From Gammaproteobacteria bacterium (GTDB lineage Bacteria; Pseudomonadota; Gammaproteobacteria; Thiohalomonadales; Thiohalomonadaceae), in the NCBI GenBank assembly GCA_023228645.1, contig JALOAT010000023.1, positions 1-56,607 of the forward strand: a DNA stretch of 56,607 bases, read 5' to 3'. Under the pieces are notes generated by a model. The model did no database searches, had not been told where the DNA came from, and worked only from the letters and a program-made list of their open reading frames with translations. This document shows, piece after piece, positions 14,512 to 22,319 of the stretch (position 1 is the first letter of the stretch; each line of letters starts with the position of its first letter). A program made the position numbers and the translations under genes.

Positions 14512-17468
14512 GGCGCGTCCTCCGACGGTTCGTTGCAGAGCCGTACCAGTTCGTCGAAGCGATAGTCGTCCACCAGGCGGGCAAGGGCATCGGCCAGGGC
14601 CGGTTGCTGCGCGCGGATCAAGTGAATGGCCTGCATGGCCGCTTTGCTGTCCAGCAGGAGTGCGGCATGGCCGAGCTCCTTGCGCAGCGCCGCCGGTACG
14701 CTGGCGAGGGCCTGTGCGTCGGGCAGCAGCGCGTCGATGCCGACGGGTTGGGGATGCAGGTCCTCGGCATATTGGTAACGCACACCGAGATGCTCGGACA
14801 TGGCGGCGAAAATGACGTCTACCTCAAGCGGCTTACGCAGAAAGCCGTCGCAGCCGGAGGCCAGCACTGCGGCGCGGTCCTCTTCAAAGGCGCTCGCGGT
14901 GAGCGCGAGCACCACGGTGTTGTGGCCTTGCGGTGAGGCCTTGATGCGACGTGTGGCCTCATAGCCGTCCATCACGGGCATGCGCATGTCCATCCATACC
15001 AGGTGAGGATGCCAGGTGTGGAACACGTTCAGCGCCCGTTCGCCGTTTTCCGCGCTACGTACCTCGAAGCCCACCGACTTCAGCAGCTGACACAGTAGCT
15101 CGCGATTGTCCGGGCGGTCTTCGACGATCAAAATGCGATATCGCGGTTGTCCGGGCGCCAGACCCACCACGCGCCCGCCGGTTTTTGGCCGATCTAGTTC
15201 GCTCTCGTTGATCGGCTTCAGGGGCAGCGCGAAGCGGAATGTGGAGCCTTTGCCCGGCGCGCTCTCCAGCGTCAGCCGGCCGCCCATCAGTTCCGTGTAT
15301 TCGCGGCTGATGCTCAGGCCGAGGCCGGTGCCCTCGCCACTGACGCTTGACTCGGCGGTCTGGAAGAAGGCTTCGAAGATGTGCTCCCGATCTTCGGCGG
15401 CGATGCCGCAGCCGGTGTCGGCGACTTCGAAGCGAATCCTGCCGCGCGGGCCCGGCTCGATATCCACCCGCAGGCTCACGCCGCCGTGGGTGGTGAACTT
15501 GATGGCATTGCCAAGCAGGTTGATCAAAACCTGCCTGAGCTTCTTGGCATCGCCGCGCACGTTGCGCGGCACCTGCGGGTCCACCGTGACCACCAGCGCC
15601 AGGCGCTTGTTTTCCGCGCGCAGGCGAACCATGTCCTCGATGGATTCGATCAACTCGATGAGGTCCATGGACTGCAGATCCAGTGCACTCTTACCAGCCT
15701 CGATCTTGGATATCTCGAGCACGTCGTTGATGAGTGTGAGCAGGTGACGGCCGCTGCGTGCAATGGTCGCCACGTGCCTGAGCTGCTCCTCGCTGAGCGA
15801 GGCGTCCTGTTGCAGCAGCTGGGCAAACCCGAGGATGGCGTTCATCGGGGTACGCAGCTCATGGCTCATGTTGGCGAGGAAGGTGCTCTTGGCACGGTTG
15901 GCGCCCTGGGCCTGATCCCTGGCCCGCGCAAGCTCGATAGCCAGGTGCTTGTGCTCGGTGACATCACGATTGCTGGCGCGCGTGCCCAGGTAGCGCCCTC
16001 GCTCGTCGTGCACCGGCTGACAGATGTGCTCGACCCAGATGGTCCGGCCGTCGCGGCGCAGCAGACGAAATTCCTGCGTCTCCACGCGTGTGGCATCGCG
16101 GTTGCGGACCAGGTGTTCCTTGAAGCGCTCGCGGTCCTCCCGGTGCAGGATGCGCAACAACAGCTCGGGATCGGCCATGAACTCTTCCGCGCGGTAGCCC
16201 GTGATGCGTTCACAGGAGGGCGAGACATAACGGTACTGGCCGTCCTCGCCGAGCCAGGTCTCCCAGTCGTTGGTGAAATTGGCGACGGTGCGGTAACGCA
16301 ATTCGCTCTCGCGCAGCGCAGTGGTGCGTTCTGCCACGAGCACCTCAAGCTGTTCGCGATGCCGCAGCAGTTCGGCCTCCGCCTGTTGGCGTACCACAAC
16401 CTCGTCGCGCAGCTCGGTGAGGGTGCGTTGCAGGTGGTCCGACATGGCGTTGAAGGACTCGGCCAGGTGGCCGATCTCGTCCCGGCGGCTTACGGCCAGG
16501 CGCCGCGTCAGGTCGCCGGCGGCGATGGCACGGGCAGTTTTTTCCACGTCCATGATGGGTCGCACGATGTATCGCAACACGTGCATGCCCGCGCCGAAGG
16601 CGAGACTCAAGGCGACGGCCAGAACGCCACCGAGTACGAGCAGGCTGTTGATGGCCGGTGTCATGGCGTGCAGCCACTCGTGCTCGGCGACGACGCGGAA
16701 ACCGCGGTCTCCGAGTTGCACAGGGCTGATGGCCATGAAGACCCGGTTTCCCCCGATGCCTTGCGTCACGGCGTGCCGGCCGGGCGTTGTCACGCGGGTC
16801 CCGCGCAACACCACGGAGGGATTGCGGTGTGCGATGACCACGCCCCGCTCGTCCAGTACGTAAACCTGTGCACCGGGCCCGGGTGTCAGATCGGCCACCA
16901 GGTTCCAAAGCGACTTGAGGCGGAGTTCGGCGGTCAGGATCGTTTCGATGTGACCGGTGTACAGGTCGCGCTGGGGCAGTGCCAGCGGCAGCAAGGGCTC
17001 GCCGCTCGGGTCGTAGTGGATGGCACCGTAGTGGGCCTTGTCCGACGCCGCAGCCCGGTGAAAGTTCTCGTCGGCGCTGCGGTCCCGCCGCTCGAGGACG
17101 GCTTCGACGCTGGAGTGGCGCGCGAGCTCGCGACCCTGGGCGTCGAGCACGGCCGCCTCCTGCAGCAGTGCATGCTGCGCGAGCAGCTCCGAGAGCAGCG
17201 CCTCCTGCGCCTTGGGGGTAAGCCGGGGCAGGTCGTTGAAACGCCGCAGGCTGCCAAGGGCGTGCTCGCCCTGGCGTAGTGCGCCGTCCACCTGGGCGGC
17301 CACGCGCAAGGCGATCTCCTGCATGCCTTTCAATTGCGCGTCGGCGTGCTGACGATAGTAGAGGCTCGCGTTGACCAGGGCGGCGAGCAGCAGGGGCACG
17401 ACGGCCAGCCCCAGGAACGCCAGGGTGAGACGGCGTTGAATGGTTAGCGGCACAGTCATTGGGTTCAT
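14508..17468 (-). CDS. Membrane hybrid sensor histidine kinase (Cache-HAMP-PAS-HisKA-HATPase-REC)
   Basis: A 986-residue sensor. Order of parts: membrane helix (about 14-34), periplasmic double-Cache-like domain (about 40-270), second helix (about 275-300), HAMP (about 300-355), PAS with PAC (about 390-505), HisKA with phosphoacceptor His536 in ANMSHELRTPMNAI, ATPase with LINLLGNAIKF, ADTGCGI and GEGTGLGLSIS, then a receiver domain with Asp827 in WMDMRMPVMDG. The tail (about 900-986) is helical but shows no clear Hpt histidine motif. The start at 17468 overlaps the stop of the binding-protein gene as ATGA; a longer open frame upstream lies inside that gene and is rejected. Phosphate would flow His536 to Asp827 and probably on to the HD-GYP regulator. 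Confidence 0.92.
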   Translation of the reverse strand: MNPMTVPLTIQRRLTLAFLGLAVVPLLLAALVNASLYYRQHADAQLKGMQEIALRVAAQVDGALRQGEHALGSLRRFNDLPRLTPKAQEALLSELLAQHALLQEAAVLDAQGRELARHSSVEAVLERRDRSADENFHRAAASDKAHYGAIHYDPSGEPLLPLALPQRDLYTGHIETILTAELRLKSLWNLVADLTPGPGAQVYVLDERGVVIAHRNPSVVLRGTRVTTPGRHAVTQGIGGNRVFMAISPVQLGDRGFRVVAEHEWLHAMTPAINSLLVLGGVLAVALSLAFGAGMHVLRYIVRPIMDVEKTARAIAAGDLTRRLAVSRRDEIGHLAESFNAMSDHLQRTLTELRDEVVVRQQAEAELLRHREQLEVLVAERTTALRESELRYRTVANFTNDWETWLGEDGQYRYVSPSCERITGYRAEEFMADPELLLRILHREDRERFKEHLVRNRDATRVETQEFRLLRRDGRTIWVEHICQPVHDERGRYLGTRASNRDVTEHKHLAIELARARDQAQGANRAKSTFLANMSHELRTPMNAILGFAQLLQQDASLSEEQLRHVATIARSGRHLLTLINDVLEISKIEAGKSALDLQSMDLIELIESIEDMVRLRAENKRLALVVTVDPQVPRNVRGDAKKLRQVLINLLGNAIKFTTHGGVSLRVDIEPGPRGRIRFEVADTGCGIAAEDREHIFEAFFQTAESSVSGEGTGLGLSISREYTELMGGRLTLESAPGKGSTFRFALPLKPINESELDRPKTGGRVVGLAPGQPRYRILIVEDRPDNRELLCQLLKSVGFEVRSAENGERALNVFHTWHPHLVWMDMRMPVMDGYEATRRIKASPQGHNTVVLALTASAFEEDRAAVLASGCDGFLRKPLEVDVIFAAMSEHLGVRYQYAEDLHPQPVGIDALLPDAQALASVPAALRKELGHAALLLDSKAAMQAIHLIRAQQPALADALARLVDDYRFDELVRLCNEPSEDAP

Positions 17469-18535
17469 CGCACGATGGTATGGGCGCTGCGCAGGATCTG
17501 CGGGGACACGCTCAGGCCGATGGCCTGCGCCGTGCGCAGATTGATGGCCAGCGAGCTGAGCGCGGTTTCCACCGGCAGGTCGCCGGGCGGGGTGCCGCCG
17601 AGGATCTGATGGGCCATGCGTGCCGCCTGCCGGCCGATCTCGTAATGCACGAAGCCGTAGCTCACCAGGGCGCCGGCGTGGACCTGGGTGAGACTGGGGA
17701 CGCACAGAGGAATCTTCCGCTCGCGCGCGATGGCCACGTAGTCGTCGATGCGCGCCTCCACCGAGGAATCGCGGGGCAGGAGGATGGCGTCCACCTGCGG
17801 CGGCGCGCGCAGCCCTGCCTCCATGGCCTCGGTGGTGGGCAGCGGTTGCGTCACGAGCGTGATGCCGAGCGCCGCGCTCACGGCCTGGATCTGCCGCAGG
17901 CTTTCTAAGGCACTCGGGTCGTTGGGGTTATGTGGGAACAGAATTCTTCGCACCTGCGGCGCCAGTTTCACGAGCCACTGCAAACGGATGGCGTCGCCTT
18001 GCGGCAGCCGTACGCCGGTGAGATTGCCGCCCGGCGATTGCAGGCTCTTTACCACGCCGGCCTTCACCGGGTCGTTCACCGGCGCGAATACCACCGGGAC
18101 GGCCGTGTGCGCGGTAGCGGCTTGCGCGGCGACCGCCGCCGGCGTGCTCGAGACGAGCAGCAGATCGACACCTGCCGCAAGGTGGTCGGCAATCATCGGC
18201 GCCAGGCGCTCAATGCTCCCGGCGGGCCCCGGATAGCGATAGTGCAAGTCGCGGCCTTCCCGGTAACCGAGTTCGGCGAGGTGCGTCTTGAACCCCTCCA
18301 CGGTCGCGGCATCGACCGCGGTGAGCTGCACGATGCCGATGGTGGCCATCGGCGCACGCGGCGCGGCAGGCCCCCACCACCAGGCGGCCGCCAGTACGAG
18401 CAACAGTGCGCTGGCACCCACCCAGACGGGCACGCTTAGGAAAGGCAGTGAACGACGCACGGGACGGAGGGCCTTCAAAGCCGGTTTGAAAGGGAGCCGA
18501 TATGCACAGGCCACGCGGTTCGGGCGTGGGCACAC
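17465..18535 (-). CDS. Periplasmic substrate-binding protein of the ABC_sub_bind (TrpX-like) type
   Basis: A 356-residue protein with an N-terminal membrane helix (about 33-52, VPVWVGASALLLVLAAAW) followed by a type 1 periplasmic-binding fold: IGIVQLTAVDAATVEGFKTH, DLLLVSSTPAAVAAQ, VPVVFAPVNDPVKAGVV and LTGVRLPQGDAI. The family usually feeds amino-acid or aromatic-compound ABC importers, but no permease or ATPase gene is nearby. It is coupled by an ATGA overlap to the hybrid kinase, so it probably presents a ligand to the kinase's periplasmic domain. The long positively charged leader before the helix leaves the exact start uncertain. It is the first gene of the sensory operon. Confidence 0.85.
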   Translation of the reverse strand: MCPRPNRVACAYRLPFKPALKALRPVRRSLPFLSVPVWVGASALLLVLAAAWWWGPAAPRAPMATIGIVQLTAVDAATVEGFKTHLAELGYREGRDLHYRYPGPAGSIERLAPMIADHLAAGVDLLLVSSTPAAVAAQAATAHTAVPVVFAPVNDPVKAGVVKSLQSPGGNLTGVRLPQGDAIRLQWLVKLAPQVRRILFPHNPNDPSALESLRQIQAVSAALGITLVTQPLPTTEAMEAGLRAPPQVDAILLPRDSSVEARIDDYVAIARERKIPLCVPSLTQVHAGALVSYGFVHYEIGRQAARMAHQILGGTPPGDLPVETALSSLAINLRTAQAIGLSVSPQILRSAHTIVR

Positions 18536-18618
18536 CGGATTTGAATCGGCACATTACACCACCGCAGCGAACGGTGTGTCGTCGGTGAATCCCTGAAATT
18601 GGCGTAACGTGTCGCCGT

Positions 18619-19713
18619 TCAGGAGGTCGCGCGCACCGCCGGCCGGGCGCCGTCGAGCAGGGCCTCCACCTGGGCCGCTCGCTGCGTGTAGGCATGCTCG
18701 CGCAGCACGCGCTGGCGCGCGCGTTCGCCGATCCGGCGCGCCCGCTCCACGCTCAGGTTGTCGAGCCACCAGGCCACGTGGTCACCGTCACGGGCGATGA
18801 GGATTTCGCGATTGGGTTCAAGAAAATCCCCTATACCCTCCCAGGCGTCGCTGATCAGGCAGGCGCCGGCCCCTGCGGCCTCGAACACCCGCGTGGCCGG
18901 CGACCAGCCGTTGGCGGCCATGCTGTCGCGGCTGATGTTGAGCACGGCGAGGGGCGTGCAATTGAAGGTGTTGTGATCGCGTGTATAGACGTGGCCGACG
19001 TAGTGCACGTTGGCGGGGCGGGGCTTGTCGTCCCAGCCGGCGCCGCCCAGCAGAAAGCGTGCGCCGGGCCGCAGACGCGCCGTGCGCAGGAAAAACTCTT
19101 CCACCCGCGCCTCACGGTCCGGCAGGCGGTTGCCAAGAAAGCCAAGCGTGGCGGTGAAGCGCGCATCGGGCGCGACTGGATGATGGGTGTCCGGATCCAC
19201 GGCGTTGTACACCGGCGCGCAGGCGCGTGCGCCCAACTGCAGGTAGGCCTGCACCACCGGCTCGCCGCCGCCGTAGGTGAACACGTGATGGTATTCGGGA
19301 ATCGCGCGGCGCAGCGGATCCCGGGCATCACCGTGCAGGCGCGCGAGGGTGGCCGGGGCGTCCACGTCCCAGAACACGCACTGGGCGCCGGGCCGGACGT
19401 GGCGGGGCACCGCCGCCTCGAGCAAGGGATCGAACACACCCACGCCGCTCGCCTTCACCAGCACGTCGCTGCCCGCGGCCTGCTGCAGGGCGCGCAGCAC
19501 GCCGTCTTCAGTGGCCGGATAGACCACTACGCGCGCCCAGGGCGGGTCGTCCATGTCGCGATGACGCTGGCGGTCGTAGGCGTCGGGCTCGAAGAAGGTG
19601 ATGGCGTGGCCGCGCGCCGCCAGGGCGCGCAGGATGCCGCGGTAATAGGTGGCGGCCCCGTTCCAATACGCCGATACCAGACTGGAACCAAAGAAGGCGA
19701 TGGACAGACCCAT
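18619..19713 (-). CDS. CgeB-like glycosyltransferase (GT-B fold)
   Basis: A 364-residue GT-B protein. The start MGLSIAFFGSSLVSAYWNGA with the G-A-A-T-Y-Y loop matches the CgeB-like gene at 10871 in style. The C-terminal half has CTPLAVLNISRDSMAANGWS and TRVFEAAGAGACLISDAWEG, the donor-binding region with the conserved FEAAGAGA stretch. The ends of the two proteins also align in kind (ILIARDGDHVAWWLDNL and ARQRVLREHAYTQRAAQVEA). It is the last gene of the glycan run that starts at 25344 and lies 21 bases after the preceding transferase. The sugar donor cannot be predicted. Confidence 0.85.
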   Translation of the reverse strand: MGLSIAFFGSSLVSAYWNGAATYYRGILRALAARGHAITFFEPDAYDRQRHRDMDDPPWARVVVYPATEDGVLRALQQAAGSDVLVKASGVGVFDPLLEAAVPRHVRPGAQCVFWDVDAPATLARLHGDARDPLRRAIPEYHHVFTYGGGEPVVQAYLQLGARACAPVYNAVDPDTHHPVAPDARFTATLGFLGNRLPDREARVEEFFLRTARLRPGARFLLGGAGWDDKPRPANVHYVGHVYTRDHNTFNCTPLAVLNISRDSMAANGWSPATRVFEAAGAGACLISDAWEGIGDFLEPNREILIARDGDHVAWWLDNLSVERARRIGERARQRVLREHAYTQRAAQVEALLDGARPAVRATS

Positions 19714-19734
19714 GGTCGATCTCCGCGGCAGGTG

Positions 19735-20883
19735 TCAGGTCTTGATGCGGTGGTGTACGGCGGCCTGTGTCGGTGGCGGGAGGTGCGTATTACGGCAGCC
19801 GAGCTCCTCGGCAATGGCGAGCAGCTCATCGACGCGGTGCGCACAGGTATGGCGCGCCAGGATGGTCTCGCGCCCGTGGTGGGCCAGCGAGGCGGCGAGC
19901 GCGGGATCGCCGAGCACGTCGCGCAGGTGGCGGCGCATGGCGATGCCGTTCTGCGCCTGCAGATAGTCGATGCCCGGACGGAACAGGCCTTCGCTGTCTT
20001 CCCACAACACCATGACCAGCGGTATGCCGCAGGCGAGGGCCTCGAAGGGTCGGATGGTGGGGATGCCCGGCAACTGGTCGAGATACGGGCGACGCGGCAC
20101 GTGCACGGTGACGCGGTGGGCGGCGAAGGCCGCGGGTACGTCGAAGTTGGCGATCCAGCCGGCGTATTCGATACCGAGACGGGCCAACTCCGCGCGGGCG
20201 GCATCCGGATAACGCACGCCGTGTACCCGGCTTCGCAGCTTGAGCGTGGCCGCGGGTTCGAACAGGAATTCGCGCAGCTCCGCCGTGCGCTCGTCGTCGC
20301 CCCAGTTGCCGATCCACACCAGTTCGCGCCGCGTCGCCTCCTCGTGCGGCAGCGGCCTGAACACCCGCGGGTCGGCCGCTTCGTGCCACACCCACACGCG
20401 TTCCGCCCAGCCGGCGCGCAGGTAACGCTCGCGCAGGGCGGCGCCGAAGGCGAGTACGCCGTCGTAGTGGGAAAGGTCATAGCGGCCGATGCTCTCGGGC
20501 TCGCTCACCGAGCGGTGGTGGGTATCGTGAAACAGCAGCCGGAAGCCGCCGTGCCGGGCGCGATGCCGCCCAAGATGGGCCACCAGGGCGTGGTCGTTCC
20601 ACTCGTGGACCAGCACCAGGTCCACGTCTTCCAACACCGCGCCAAGATCCAGGCCGGCCGGGTCGTAGGGCTCGCTTTGCAGCTCCGGATAGGCCGCGTG
20701 CAGACGCACGAGCACGTGCGGGTCCTCGCGGGCCTGATTGACGAAACTCCACCCATCGCGCGGCTCGAACACGCGTACCTCGTGGCCGCGCCGCACCAGC
20801 TCGGTGACCACCCCGCGCAGAAAATGCGCATTGCCATGATTCCAGTCCGAGCGCAGCGAATGGCAGAACAGGGCGATTTTCAT
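19735..20883 (-). CDS. CgeB-like glycosyltransferase (GT-B fold), divergent
   Basis: A 382-residue glycosyltransferase. The N-terminus MKIALFCHSLRSDWNHGNAH carries an H-G-N-A-H loop typical of CgeB-like enzymes, followed by FLRGVVTELVRRGHEVRVFE. The donor half has VHVPRRPYLDQLPGIPTIRP followed by FEALACGIPLVMVLWEDSEG, with the invariant glutamate in PFEALACG. It is cotranscribed with the transferase at 18619 (21 bases apart). A 161-base gap with a C-family repeat separates it from the radical SAM gene upstream. It is less like the other two CgeB-like proteins than they are to each other, so it probably uses a different acceptor. Confidence 0.85.
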   Translation of the reverse strand: MKIALFCHSLRSDWNHGNAHFLRGVVTELVRRGHEVRVFEPRDGWSFVNQAREDPHVLVRLHAAYPELQSEPYDPAGLDLGAVLEDVDLVLVHEWNDHALVAHLGRHRARHGGFRLLFHDTHHRSVSEPESIGRYDLSHYDGVLAFGAALRERYLRAGWAERVWVWHEAADPRVFRPLPHEEATRRELVWIGNWGDDERTAELREFLFEPAATLKLRSRVHGVRYPDAARAELARLGIEYAGWIANFDVPAAFAAHRVTVHVPRRPYLDQLPGIPTIRPFEALACGIPLVMVLWEDSEGLFRPGIDYLQAQNGIAMRRHLRDVLGDPALAASLAHHGRETILARHTCAHRVDELLAIAEELGCRNTHLPPPTQAAVHHRIKT

Positions 20884-20910
20884 GCAGTGCGGGTTCCCGC
20901 CTGGGGGTTG

Positions 20911-21035
20911 GACGCGGAGGGCGCGGAGGCGCGGAGAAAATCCATCTTAGCGATAGCACAACGCTTTTCGGGTGAAAGGCCATCCATCAACGAAACGATA
21001 CTCCGCGTCCTCTGCGCCTCCGCGCACTCCGCGTT
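20911..21035. repeat. Inverted repeat, family C (GCGGAG units)
   Basis: The left arm (20911-20940) consists of tandem GCGGAGG-type units and the right arm (21000-21035) of their reverse complements (CTCCGCG units), with a 59-base centre. It fills the gap between the radical SAM gene and the next glycosyltransferase. Confidence 0.75.
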
Positions 21036-21044
21036 TCGAGCAGG

Positions 21045-22319
21045 TCATGAATCGACACGCTCCAAAGTGGCAAGCGGCTGCGGGCGGTCGTCCTGGATGT
21101 CGCTGAAGCGGGCGAACTGGCCGAGGTAGTGGGCGTGGGCCCGTTCCCAGGCGCGGTCGTCCGGCGGGCCCCAGATCTCCGTGTAGCCGGGGGAACCCGG
21201 GTAGGGGAACATGGGCACGGGTTTGTTGACCCACACACCCTGGTCGAGCAGGGATTGCCGGAAGGCTTCCACGGTGGCGTCGTCGTCGATGCCCGAGTCG
21301 ATCAGGCTGGCCTGCACGAAGGGTACGCTGCGGCGGGCGTGCAGCAGCTTGGCGCGCAGGGTGTCGGAGTCGAGCTTGCAATGCTTGTTGAGCAGCATGC
21401 GCCCCAGGTCGGAGACGCTCTCGATGCCGGCCTCGATGGAGACGCAGCCGGCCTGACCGAGCAGATCGAGCATGTCGGGTTTCCACAGATCGATGCGCGT
21501 CTGCACCCCGAACTGCACCGGGCGCTCGGCGAGCCCTTCGAGCAGCTCGCGCTGGGGCAGGAAGATTTCATCGACGAAATACACGTAGCGGACGCCCTGG
21601 GCGATGAGCCCGTCGATCTCCTCGAACACCACGGCGGGATCGCGGCGGCGGAAGGCGTCGCGAAAGTTTTCCTTGGCGCAGAAGCTGCACGCATAGGGGC
21701 AGCCGCGCGAGGCCTCCACCTCGGCGGCGAGCCCGCTGCGCGGTTCGTCAAAGCGGTGATGGTGATGGTCGTGCAGCAAACGGTCTTCCCAGCGCAGCGC
21801 GGGCAGGGCGGCGAACTCGGCGACCTGTGGGCCGCCCTGTACCACGATGGCATCCTGCTTGTGGTAGGCGATGCCCGTGACCTGCCGCCAGTCGCCGGCG
21901 AGTTTCGGCAGGACCTCCTCGCATTCGCCCAGGATCACTGCGTCCACCGGCAGCTTGGTGAGGGTGGCGCGGGGGGTGGTGGAGCCGTGCGGCCCCACCG
22001 CCACCAGCAGCGGCGAGAGTGCGCGCAAGGCACGGCAGGCGCGCAGCGGCGAGCGCAGCTCCGGCGGCGGGCAGCGCCAGAACAGATAGGTTGGCGCGGT
22101 GGTCACCGCGGTGATGTCGGGGGTGAACTGCGCCACCTTGCTGCACACCGCGGCCAGGTCGAGCCCTTCGAGGGTGGCGTCGATGAGCAGCACCTCGTGG
22201 CCCGCGTCCTCGAGCAAGCGGCGCGCATAACCGAACTCCAGCGGCAAGTGGCCATCGCGGCAGCCGAAGTAGATGCTGCCGGTGAAATCCCAGGGCGGAT
22301 TGACCAAGGCGAACCTCAT
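21045..22319 (-). CDS. B12-binding-type radical SAM protein in a glycan cluster
   Basis: A 424-residue radical SAM enzyme. The first 160 residues resemble a cobalamin-binding Rossmann domain (RFALVNPPWDFTGSIYFG, GHEVLLIDATLEGLDL, VAVGPHGSTTP, DAVILGECEEVLPKLAG). The radical SAM core follows, with cluster cysteines 207, 211 and 214 in EASRGCPYACSFCAKENF. No DxHxxG cobalamin motif is evident, so B12 may be bound base-off in another way or not at all. From memory, similar B12/radical SAM proteins occur beside CgeB-like glycosyltransferases and sugar epimerases in other proteobacteria; this recollection is unverified. It overlaps the upstream epimerase gene as ATGA. A C-methylation or other radical modification of a sugar is plausible. 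Confidence 0.85.
   Translation of the reverse strand: MRFALVNPPWDFTGSIYFGCRDGHLPLEFGYARRLLEDAGHEVLLIDATLEGLDLAAVCSKVAQFTPDITAVTTAPTYLFWRCPPPELRSPLRACRALRALSPLLVAVGPHGSTTPRATLTKLPVDAVILGECEEVLPKLAGDWRQVTGIAYHKQDAIVVQGGPQVAEFAALPALRWEDRLLHDHHHHRFDEPRSGLAAEVEASRGCPYACSFCAKENFRDAFRRRDPAVVFEEIDGLIAQGVRYVYFVDEIFLPQRELLEGLAERPVQFGVQTRIDLWKPDMLDLLGQAGCVSIEAGIESVSDLGRMLLNKHCKLDSDTLRAKLLHARRSVPFVQASLIDSGIDDDATVEAFRQSLLDQGVWVNKPVPMFPYPGSPGYTEIWGPPDDRAWERAHAHYLGQFARFSDIQDDRPQPLATLERVDS

Noticed and set aside
15381..17279. 632-codon open frame opposite the hybrid kinase
   Set aside because: The kinase on the minus strand has intact H, N, G and receiver motifs, so the plus frame is a shadow.
18694..21129. 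811-codon open frame on the plus strand
   Set aside because: It lies opposite two clear glycosyltransferase genes and is an antisense artefact of GC-rich codons; its protein is repetitive and His/Gly/Ala-rich.
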